A stretch of DNA of 64,000 nucleotides from the NCBI GenBank assembly GCA_029747015.1, contig JAKOGI010001335.1:186001-250000 (forward strand). The letters run 5' to 3'. The notes below the pieces were generated by a model. The model was not told the origin of the DNA. It saw only the letters and a program-made list of their open reading frames with translations, and ran no database searches. Each line of letters opens with the position of its first letter. Positions within the stretch are counted from its first letter, which is position 1. Positions 10,801 to 22,500 of this stretch are shown here, piece by piece. The DNA is from Carnegiea gigantea (Eukaryota; Streptophyta; Magnoliopsida; Caryophyllales; Cactaceae). The position numbers and the translations under genes are program-made.

Positions 10801-11671
10801 GCTCTGATGCCATGTTAAATTTTCATATTAATTGGGTTATAAGCGAAGAGTTAGCATATAAACTGAAATGAGGTTCCATCCTAAAACCAATTGACAATGG
10901 GTGGAGTAACTCACAAGCTTATATACATGCTCAAGCCTTTTAATTTTCTCAATATGGGACAACACCAACTATCATATTCTTTAAGTTTTTATCAATGTGG
11001 GACAATACCCACTTTTGTACGTCAACACGTCCCCTCACGTGTGGGCTACTAACAAGACTCAACACGTGCACACTATTTTAATCAAACAGCGACGCAGGCA
11101 AATCAAGATTGAGCAACACGCTCTGATACCATGTTAAATTTTTTATATCAATTAGGTTTTCAATAAACGAGTAATGCATACAAGATCCAATGAGGTTCTA
11201 TCCTAAAACCAATTGGCAATGGATGGAGTAACTCATAAGCTTATATATATGTTCAAACCCTTTAATTTTCTCAATGTGGGACAATACCCACTATCATATT
11301 CTTTGAGTTTTTATTAATGTGGGACAATACCCACTTTTATACGTCAACACGTCCCCTCACGTGTGGGCTACTAACAAGACCCAACACGTGCACACTATTT
11401 TAATCAAACGGAGACGCAAGCAAATCAAGATTGAGCAATACGCTCTGATACCATGTTAAATTTTTTATATTAATTAGGTTTTCAACAAACGAGTAATACA
11501 TACAAGATCAAATGAGGTTCTATCCTAAAACCAATTGACAATGGGTGGAGTAACTCACAAGCTTATATATATGTTCAAACCCTTTAATTTTCTCAATGTG
11601 GGATAACACCCACTATCATATTCTTTGAACTTTTATCAATGTGAGACAATACCCACTTTTATATGCCAACA
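10801..11671 (-). mobile_element. Tandem TRIM/SMART retrotransposon array (three LTRs, two internal segments)
   Basis: LTRs lie at 10813-11027, 11132-11349 and 11454-11671 (215-218 bp). On the - strand they run TGTTGACGT to TTTAACA, so they start TG and end CA. Each is followed on the - strand by a primer-binding site: TGGCATCAGAGC at 10812-10801, and TGGTATCAGAGC at 11131-11120 and 11453-11442. The two internal segments are only 104 bp and end in a purine-rich GTGAGGGGACG, a plausible polypurine tract. Short LTRs with a tiny non-coding interior define TRIM/SMART elements. The LTR-internal-LTR-internal-LTR layout is what unequal recombination between element copies gives. No protein is encoded; copying would need enzymes from another element. 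Confidence 0.82.
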
Positions 11672-11945
11672 ACCATACACTAGTATTAACTCATAAATGA
11701 AACTTATTTACAAAAATCACAAATTTATTTGCTGGAGAAATTCCAAAACCAAAACACATACGCATCAAAGTGTGATGATTCCACGGAGCATTCATACGTT
11801 TCCACGACAAATTAGCTAAACAGGACAAAAATCCCTTTGATCTAACATGTTTTGGTTAACAGCAGAGGTAGTGTATAATTGATGCTCAACGCTTTTCCAA
11901 AATAAATTAAATTAATTGGCAGTGGGTGATGATTATTGCTGTTAC

Positions 11946-11995
<50 letters not shown>

Positions 11996-13509
11996 CATCA
12001 AAAAAAAAAAACTACCTCCCTCTTTTCGTGGGACTAGAAGGTTGCTCGACTCTTATAATCCAAGTCTCTTTGCTTGAATTTTGTGGCCAATTATGGTTTG
12101 AATGAAGTATAGTTGTTGTTAGACATTTGATAGTTGAGTTAGGTATAATTTTAGTCCAAAATCTCCAAAAATTTAAAATAAATATTAAGGATGATATGGT
12201 TCAGATATAAAAAAATTTTGGATTGGATCTCCCTATATATGCAATTTTTGTCAAAATTTTTCTGGGCTGATTGTTTCCATCCACATCACACGTTAACAAG
12301 GTTTATATTAGCTTTTGATTAAAAAAAGGATCATATTAGCTTGTTTGTTTATTTGTTTGTTTCTTTATTTTTTTGTTCATTCTATCTCACTCACACTCAG
12401 TTATAATTTTATCATTGTCCAATTATTTTATGATCTCTATTTATTGAATGACATATATTTTTAAAGTTTTTTAACATAAACATAAGGGTGCCAAAAGATT
12501 CACAATAGACAAAATATAATGGAGTTTATACAAGATATGTTTAAAAAATTTATCTACCTGTAAAAACAAAAATCCAATTTTTTAAACTATTAGCATCTTC
12601 TCTAAGGATCCCAGTAACTGTCTTGCATCATCCCTTCATCCCTTGTCACCATAATCATCGTCTTTCTTCTCTAATTAATCTCTTTCGTTTAAACTTTTAA
12701 AAGCTGGGATGGTTGGTTTTCCGACCATCCTAGGCATCTCCTTTGTCATCTTTTTCATTTCTATTTAGTAGTATTTTATTTTTTGTAATAGTAGTCTCTC
12801 CAATTGTGAGAATTGTCTGTTTCTCCGATTACGAAAGTTTTTAATGGTTGGCATTATTTGTTTTCTTTTAGCCTTTTTGTTTGTTTTTCTAGGGATGAGT
12901 TGCGATACAAAGATGAAGCGATCTTCAATGACTTCCAACACGTCAAATGGGATCTCTTTTGTTAGAAAAACATCTTCTCCAAAGGACTATACCAGATCAC
13001 CAGATCTATTTCGGGAAAGACATTACACCAAATTGATAAATTTCTTCTCCAAGTTGTATAATGAAACAATGATTGTGGGAAGAGAGCAATCAATGTACGT
13101 AAAAGTGGTTTTTTTGGGGATAGAGATTGCATGTTGACATTAGAGCTTGTATTTGTTTGTAGTTGATATGCCTTGTGAATGTCGTATGGCCAATTACTCA
13201 ACGAAATTCTTCCTTTCTCTCTGCCAAAAAAAAAAAAAAAACATAAGTTTAGTTCTGAAGACCTAAAGGAAAATAAAATAAAATAAAAATAAATGAGCTG
13301 GTTATCCCAGGGGCATATGTGTCCCGCCAAAGCTCATTTGCCGTGGAAACGTATGAAAGTTGCGTGGAATAATCACAGCCCTGCGCAGCCAAACAACTAT
13401 CAAAATCAAAATTAAAATTAAAAATAAAAATCTGCATTAACAAATTCAAAGTTGCTGACCCTCACCCCAACCAAGCAAACGGCAGCTTCACTGTCTCTGG
13501 CGATTGAGA
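11672..13509. other. Intergenic DNA and putative promoter region of the TatD gene
   Basis: AT-rich sequence with a (TTA)n microsatellite and a few homopolymers. A 97-codon open frame at 12844-13137 has no recognisable domain. The last 200 bases should hold the promoter and 5' UTR of the gene starting at 13510, but I could not pick a convincing TATA box. Confidence 0.5.
11945..11994. repeat. (TTA)n microsatellite
   Basis: An almost perfect run of about 16 TTA/ATT units, followed shortly by a run of A at 12001-12010. Confidence 0.9.
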
Positions 13510-16500
13510 ATGGCCGCAGTACGGCTGATAGGCAATGATTCTCAACCTTCATACAGCCCACTACTTCAGTATTTGCTAATCAAATTTCTGTTATACATAT
13601 TTCATGTGTCTTTCTGCGTTCTGATGTTCCAATTATCTCTCTCTTTTTCAAACTTTGCGACGTTGCCTTTCAGCAGATATAGCAGTCAACTTCACTGGTC
13701 AGTCATTTTAAATTTTTCCAAATTTTTGCCCCCTTTTTGGTCTATTAGACTTGTAAATTTCTGAATTCTGTAGATGGGATGTTCAAGGGAATCTACCATG
13801 GCAAGCAGTATCATGTCCCAGATATTCAAACTGTTTTGAGTAGGGCTTGGAGCGCTGGAGTTGATAGAATCATTGTAAATTGTCTCTTTCTATATATTTC
13901 TAGTTCTTTTTTGATATTTTGTTTCCTGGGATTTTTTAATTTTGATGGGTTGTGCAATGTTTTACTGAATTAAATGGCTTCATGATTCAATAATGCATGT
14001 TCTGCATTGGATTTAGGTGACCGGGGGTTCCCTTGAGGGTTCAAAGGAAGCTCTCGCAATTGCAGAAACTGATGGTTTGGATTATGGCATTATTTTGGCT
14101 GGATTGCTGTTTAGTGATTAGCGTTTGGTGATTTGTATTTCTCATCAATTGGTATTATTGTTGCAGGAAGGTTATTCTGTACTGTTGGGGTGCATCCAAC
14201 TAGATGTAAAGTATGTTATTCATTTCAGTTTCTTTGTCCATTTCACTAATGCTGGTAATTGTATGATTGTATCCTATGTTACATGGAGTCGGGTATGGGG
14301 TGTCGACACGGGTGTGGATCCGAGTGTCCGACTCATTAAAGCTTTAACTTTAGGACACGGGGACACCGTCCAAAATTTGGACCTTGATATGAGGACTCAC
14401 CATTTTACATCTGGAAGTTGGAATTTCAAGTTGATCTTCAAAGAATATTTCAATAGTTAAAAGGTTATACACTTGTCAAACGGTTGAACATTAAACATCC
14501 ATTAAAAAAAAATTGAAAGAAGAAGGAAAAAGACGATATATTCCTAATTTTTTTCAACCCTACTACATTAGAGTCTAGATAAGGGTCCGACACATATTCC
14601 ATGTCCTATCCGCAGAGTGTCATGTCCGACATGGGTAGGGCGGGCCAAAATGTAGAGTCCTGGTATCGTAGATTGTATCACGTAATTTAGAGCCGTTGCA
14701 ACTTCATAATTCGGCTGATGATGTGAGGAAAATGTTCTAACTTTAGTCAACCCCTCAACCATTCAGAGGTAAGGCTACTATATCTGAGTTTGAACTTTAC
14801 AGGAGTCTGTAGTATGAGTTTGGATTTAAGTTTGAAACTTTGAATTCAAAAGGATAATGTGTTTGTTTCAATGATTATTCTGATTGGTTTATTCCATGCA
14901 AATTATTTTGCTGCCTTAAGGAATTTGAAGAAAGTGGAGATCCAGAAAGGCATTTTCAATCACTTCTGTCTTTAGCTAAGGAGGGAGTTGAGAAAGGAAA
15001 GGTATGATCCGACTATCACAAGGAACTCGAAGCTATATTGGAAATTAGTGTACAAATGGCTGTGGAGCATATGCTGCTGTCCATTGCTTTATAATAACTT
15101 CAATGACTGCTTAAACTAAACAATTATCTATGATTCTATGTTCTGTGCTTTTACTGATATGCCTTGTGCATTGAGAGAAACTTGTGGTTTCCACTCAAGG
15201 CTTGATTCAACTGTAATTTTCTGAACACTAGACAGCGCATTTGCTTCTATAGGTATCGATTTAGACTTTACAGTCCAGTGAGAAACAAATATCTCAATTA
15301 TCTACAAGAGGGGGTTCTTTTTCCTTGTCACTGCAGCATCTATGTTTACATTATCTTTCTGTACTCTTCAAGCAGTCGTTTCTTCAGTGACATGATGTTC
15401 TGTGAGCAAGAATTTTCTTTCTGGCTGAAGAATTGCCAATGCTTCATCCTTTTTTGGCTTTTAGCCCATTTGTTTAGGTCACAACTGGTGAAGCAATCAG
15501 CTTTTGGTGCTTCTTTAGTAGCTCTCGTTCTAACTACAAATCACATTAGCTTGTTCTTTTCCCTTTTTAAATATTAAATTAAACATATATGTATTTTTGT
15601 CTTTTTCGTCTAATTTGGTGCCTGCCATACTCTTTGTTGGCTAAACTGATGGAACCCAAAGTTTGTCACTACGCCTTTTCCCCGCTTTGATGCTTTTGTG
15701 TGTGGGTCGGGAAGGGGTTGTCTGTTTGGTGGGGTGTTTTTTTTTTTTTTTGGGGGGGGGGGGTTGTTAGATCTTATTCCTACTGCAGGAACAAAAATAA
15801 GAGTATTTCAGCACTATAGTAGGAATATCCTTAAAAACCTGAATGCTTCATTCTTTATTTTTCTGCTGACAAATGTGACAAAATGGTCAACACATTCTAA
15901 CTATTGTGTTCTTTGTGACTTTTGAGTGGAAATTAAATGCCCTTTCTTTATTGCTTTTCAAGGTAGGTTGTGGCAATTGGTGAATGTGGACTGGACTATG
16001 ATAGGCTTTACTTTTGCCCAGCTGATATCCAAAAGAAGTACGTGGTTAGGCATTAAAAAAATGCTGTCATGCATTGCTTTATTTTTTGTAGGATGGACTG
16101 CTCATTGTCTCAACCTTCAACAAAACGACTTGCTCATCCACATTTTTGATATAGGTATTTTGAGAAGCAATTTGAATTAGCGTATGCTATGAAGCTTCCA
16201 ATGTTTCTGCACATGCGGGCAGCAGCAGCAGATTTCTGTGAAATTGTAAATCGCAATAAAAGCAGGTGTCTTTATGTCCTTGTTTTGATACATAACTCGT
16301 TTGATTTTGGCACTCGTCCGATCCCATTGCCACTGTCCTAAGTTCTGAAAATTCAATTATTGGATTCTGCCAGGGGAAAGTCATTTCCCTGATAACCTCA
16401 CAAATGCTAATGAAAAGAAGAGATGAAAGAAGGGCAACAATAAACATATTGAAAATAAAGGGAGGCTAACATAGGAGTGATTGAATTAGGAACTTGTCAC

Positions 16501-19500
16501 TTGTTTTCATAGCGTTAGTTCTCAGCTTGTAACATTCTTGTGACAAGCCTAAGGGAAGACAGCAAGTAAGTAGAAGACGGAGGAAGTCCCAATTAAGGAC
16601 TTAATTAGAAAAATGAGCTGTTTGAATAGCATATAACTATTTAAGTAGTAAATAGTTGTTCTAATATAGCTATTTAAATGAACAGTTGAAGAAAATGAAT
16701 TCAGTAAATTTGGCTATTGGGCTAACTTATTAATGTAAATTGACATAAAAGGTTGCGTGATGCTTAAGACATGCAAGTAGAACGCTATTTGATATGGATA
16801 ATTCACTAAAAATAAAATTAATAAAGGGCACACAAAAAAGTTGAGACACTACTTTGAAGGCCAAAAGCTAATTTTATTAACTTTGCAAAAGTGCTGGTTA
16901 GAACACTATATGCTACTGGAAATACTAGTTGAAACAGTTATGGCTGACCGCAAAGCCTGCAAGCATAGCCTGAAATTATAGTTTAACAGTTTATCGAACC
17001 GAAGATCTCGTGACAGACTTCCTACTTGTGGCTGGAAACATGTGAAACTTGCCTGATTTTGTTTATCCTGATAATGATTTTCATGTTAATTTACTTGGCA
17101 AATTTTTTGAGTCTCAGTTGTGACTATGTCACTGGACACTGGACGTGTAGATAATTTGCTTTTGACTATGCAGTGAGTCACCCTATAGTCCATAGCTTTA
17201 ATTAGTAATATACAATTAGAGGAAAATTGTAGTAAAAAACTTTTTTATCCTATTTTCTTTGGGCTTGCCTCGCACCTTCTCCCTTCATTAGCTTTGATCC
17301 TGAGCCATACGTTGATTTCCATGTTCCAAATGTACGTGCTTGGTCAAACTGCAAAACCCAAACAGACATGCTGATCCAGTAACTGTTAGCCTACAACAAA
17401 AATAACCACCTGGTGTGGAACCTGCTGAAGCAAAGTCTGCTTAGATACTAGTGTATGCAGCCCACCGCCTGATGAGCACAATATTTTTTGTTAGCTTACT
17501 TAGTCATCAAAAGTGCACCAATCACACTGTTCACTACGTTTTTGTGAAGTTGAGCCGGCTGTCAATAGTAGCCCAACTGTAGCTTAATGCAGAAATTGGA
17601 TCAGCACAAAAAGCTAGCGTTAATTGCAAATGTGACTCTGAAATTTTATCTCTGAAAGAGTGTTTATATTCTCTTGGAATGATCAGAGGCCTCTCTGTTC
17701 CAACCATCTGTGTGTAGCTGTACACATTGACCAGTGCACAATGACAGCCTAATGAGGATTAATCCTAGTAGGGACTGTCAAAGGCAAGATCCGGCGTAAC
17801 CCTACACGAAAGAAGAGATAGTCTAGAAAACTGTCAAATGCATGTATTTCTGTATTTCTGCCAAGTTTTAGAGTCTGTTGCTTTTTATCTTGGACAGGTT
17901 TGTGTAATCTCTTTTATTAAAAATTAAGAGCCACAAAGAAAAGAGATGTCGTTGGATTCGCCTGTGGAAGGGTGGGGGTGGGGGTTGGGGGTGGGAAAAA
18001 CCAGATCCTGCCCAGCATGGATGGCTTCTGTAGGGATCAGATCCAGAATTTGAATTAAAAGGTTCAAGATTAGATAGATTAATTAAAAATAAATACTGTT
18101 ATATTTTATTGAAAGTCTGCCAAATAGAACTTACGTCCTTAACTCAGTACTCCTTTGTGTCCTAGATGGGATTTCGTTGGCAAAGGATAAATGCCTATCT
18201 TTGCTTGCATTCTGAGCTGCCTTTGTGTCTCCACCGACGCTACCTTCGTCAGTGCTTTTGATTCTTACAAATGTATGTTTTTAAGTTTGAGACTCAAAGC
18301 CTTAGATTCCAATCCATTGTGAATGGTATATATCACATAGGAACAGTCGAAACAGGTCAGATTATCCTTAATTCAACAAGAACTTGTCCGAAGAAATCAG
18401 TGTTCTAGCATCACAGACAGAGAAGCAAAGAAAAAGAGAGGACATAGAGAGGGGGGGCCTAAATTTTGGCTTTACAAAGTCATCTATTCAAGAGTAGAAA
18501 ATGTATATAATAATTATGTGTAAAGACGTTACTTAGGGGGGGCATTAGGGCAACTCTACATACAACCTCTCCGTAGATTGTGGCCTATGCAAGGCCTACA
18601 TGGATGATTGCATTTTCTCTGTGGAGACATTTATATCCTTGTAAAACTGCTAGTAGAATTGACAATAGAGTTCATGCGTCATATATGATGTCCTGAATTG
18701 TGACTGATGTGCAGAAATTTTGATTGTTTAGCAGGAGTGATGCTAGTCCTTTATTGAGGACATGTTTAGTACAGAAATAGGATGTTGAAATATTGGATCA
18801 AGATCTAAGAATCATGTGCTAGAGAGAACAGTACTCCCACCAAAGACCGTGTTATAAATTTAGAAGCCTATTTTATAGATAGGGTATCTTTGCTTTTTAC
18901 TCTTCTATTTACCTTTACCCAGCTTAAAGAATTGTGCCATAAATTCATAAGAACTGTTATTTACTCTTCTATACCTTCGAGCCCTTTAGTTCGTTATCAA
19001 GCGTATAGCTTAGAGGGTGATTGCTGGCCGCATACTTGCAAGTTGCAAGAGTCAACTATTTGTTCACATTCAAGCATTTGTTCCCCACATTCGAGCTGGC
19101 CAAATCAGTACTTGTTATACCATTTGTGCCCCCCAGAGCCACTTAACCCATATCCTTAAATCCTTTGGTTATGCTAGAAATAGCAGGGGCTGAAAGGTGG
19201 CAATGTGGTATGAGAGCTGACTTTTAATAAAGACGATAAAGTTTCAGTTATTTGGAGCTTCTCCTGCACAAATTGAGATCACTGTGACTTTCTGAATTTG
19301 CAGATTCCTTGCAGGAGTTGCCCATTCATTCAGTGGAAGCGCAGAGGATCGTGATAAGCTACTTTCTTTCAATAATATGTACGTAGGTGATGTTTTCTCC
19401 CCAGCTGTCTTTTATGTATGCATCTGTGTTTGACTTTATGCAGTAATAAGAGAAGCTTCTACCTACTGTACTTGAGTTGTGGGTATCTTACTCAGTCTTT

Positions 19501-22500
19501 TAAAGTGAGGCTCATTATCGCAATCACTTTTGCTGAAGATGTGTTGCTTTTCCGAAAAATCCTAGTTGATTGATTGTACTGTCTCAACTGCTCGTGAGTA
19601 TTGAATCACAGAACTGAGTCCTTCTAGTGCTTCAATAGAGGTATGATTCTTTGTTATTAGAGTCATGGCTATGATTCCTAGCTGAACTGAAGTCTTCCTT
19701 GTTTGGACGTTTCCTTCCTGTGCATGTCTAGACCTGGGCAGTCTATCCCCCAAGAATAACTATGACCATTTGATCTTGCCTAGACATTGCGAACACCACC
19801 TGTCTTCAATTAGATAATCAGGAATGTCTTGACTTTTGAAGGCATACCACCTTGGATTTGAATTAAAAGCATCTGGATTTTGACCAACCATAGGTTGGCC
19901 AGATGCAAACAAACTGAATTTGCTTGACGAATGCCGATTGCGTTTGCTTGACAATCTTATTGGACATGAACGATGGTGCATGCAATGCGAACCGACTTTA
20001 ATATTCTATCCTTCAATTCTAACACAATGAGAAATTAATACAGCTTGGCCAAATTGAATGACCTAAACCAAATCCAAACCTCGAGAGTCCTCATCGGGTC
20101 TGATGTAGCAGCTTACTCCTCCACAAATGAATTGTGGGGAGGTAGTTTTGTTCAACCTATATTTGAAGACTACTGGGTTTTACCACACCATAGAAAGGAA
20201 GCACATGATAGTTTAGAGAGACATGTTGCTTAAGTCCACCATAATGCAAGTTGAAAAAATTGCCAAAAAATTGGCCTTTTCAATTGTCTGCATGTTGGAC
20301 AGTTGGATGATCTGAATATTTTAACTAATGTTTTCTGGAATTGCATTGTAGCAAACGATATTATTCCAGTCAATATTTTGCACTTTGTTGTACAGAATTC
20401 TAAGTCAATTGTTTCTTGATGCCATAACTTCAGTTTCAAATTCACATTTCTCTTCACCAAAGCGGCTTGGATTAGTGTATTTGATTGATTCAAATCAATT
20501 AAATATGCTAAACATCAAATGATTATGCCTTTGCATAGTCCATTATCACTTCTTAAGTTCAAGTGAAATCATAGCCACCAGAGTTTTCAGTTTCTTAAGT
20601 TCTTTCTAGTTATGTCATATAGCTCATAGTTGGTGGCTAATGTCAATGCCCTTTATTACTAACTTTTTCCACCTACTTACCAATGTTCTACACAGGGGTC
20701 AATGGGTGCTCTCTGAAAACTGCTCAGAATCTTGATGTAGTCAGGGGAATTCCTCTAGAGAGGATGATGATTGAGACAGATTCACCATATTGTGAGATTA
20801 AGAACACTCATGCTGGTATTAAAATGGTCAAGTCGAAATGGCCGTCACAAAAGAAAGAGAAATATAATCCAGAGTGCCTTGTCAAAGGGCGAAATGAGCC
20901 TTGCTTAGTCAGGTCAGTTTGATTTTCTTTTTTTCTTTTCTTTTTTTAAAAAAAAAATTAAAAGGTCAGTTTGATATGTTCAGAGGTATATGATGCGGGT
21001 TAAACCCGTTGGCCATATAAAGGCTTCAATTTTGTTGGGATATCCAAAGATAAATCCAACAATCTTGGAAGAGACCTAATCATCTGGATAAACTAGAGAG
21101 ATATGACAAAGGAGAAAGGATAAATCCCAGTTTGGACTAATCAACCTACCAATTCCTATTCTGAAGCCTAAGCCCCACCTAGAAATATAAAGGGAGGACT
21201 CAATCACCAGTCTAGCAATGGAGATAGAGATGTGAGATTTTTAGAGAGAGAACAAGTAAAGAGCTTTATTCATTTCAGAATGCTAAAATCTGAAAATTAT
21301 ATTATAATAAGTCATAAGGCATTTCTAGCCAATAAGCTAGCCGATGAGATTACCAAGATTTCGAACAAATGAGGTTGGAGGACTATCTCCACTTAATGAA
21401 ATACTTAACAAATTAAAGCAGTAAAATTAAAAGGAAAAGAGCCACATGCTAGAAATATTGAGTTGAATTTTTTCTGCATCTGTATTTTTTGGAGGCTTCC
21501 TTACCCACTCCATTTGGAGGAATATGCTAAATTCCTTTTTTTTTGGGGGGGGGGGGGTTTGGGATATCTATTGATACTACCCCCCCCAAAAGCATAACCT
21601 CAAATTAATCTAATTAGGCCATGTTCTTTTCGTGAACATATTATAGGTGTAGAATGAAAAGGAGTGGGAACAAGTGGGTAGGAGTGGTTTGTTGTATGTA
21701 GGAGTGGGAGTATTGATATTAGTTATGTTAACGATTTGTGTAACATAATAATAATTATTAATAATTATTATAATAATATTAATTAATAATATATAATAAT
21801 TAATAATTAACAATAATAATTATAATAGTAATTATTAATAATAATAAATAATAATTGATAATAATAAATGATAATAAATAATAATTAATGATAATTATTA
21901 TGATAATTATTATTAATTAATAATAAAAATAATAATGAATCATTAATAATATGATAATTATTAATAATTAACAATAATAATTATAATAATGATTCTTATT
22001 AAAATTAATAATAATCATAGCAATTGTTAATTAATAATAATAATAATTAATATTAATATTAAATGGTAATAGTAATAAATATTAATGATTATTAGTATTA
22101 ATAATAAATAATAGAAATTATTAATTAATAATAAAAATAATAATAAATCATAATAATAATTATTAATATTAATATTAATAATAATTAACAATAATAATTA
22201 CAATAGCAATTCTTATTAATATTGATAATAATAATCATAATAATTGTTAATATTAATAATAATTATTAATAATTAATAGTAACAATTATTATAATTATAA
22301 TTATTATAATAATAATTATTATTAATGAAAATTAGTAATAGTTACAATTATAGTTACTATTAATATTAATAATAATTATTATTAATTTAAATAATAATAA
22401 TAATTATTATTATTATAAATATTAATAATAAGAATAATTACTAGTTACTAATATTAATAATAATTAATATTAATAAAAAATAATAATAATAATTATAAAT

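Noticed and set aside
12844..13137. 97-codon open frame upstream of the TatD gene
   Set aside because: No domain, low-complexity hydrophobic start, AT-rich surroundings; it is probably a chance frame in the upstream region.
20990..21300. Possible LTR fragment in TatD intron 10 (GGATATCCAAAGATAAATCC, TATAAAGGGAGGACTC)
   Set aside because: It reads like the promoter part of a copia-type LTR, but no TG/CA ends, binding site or duplications could be fixed.
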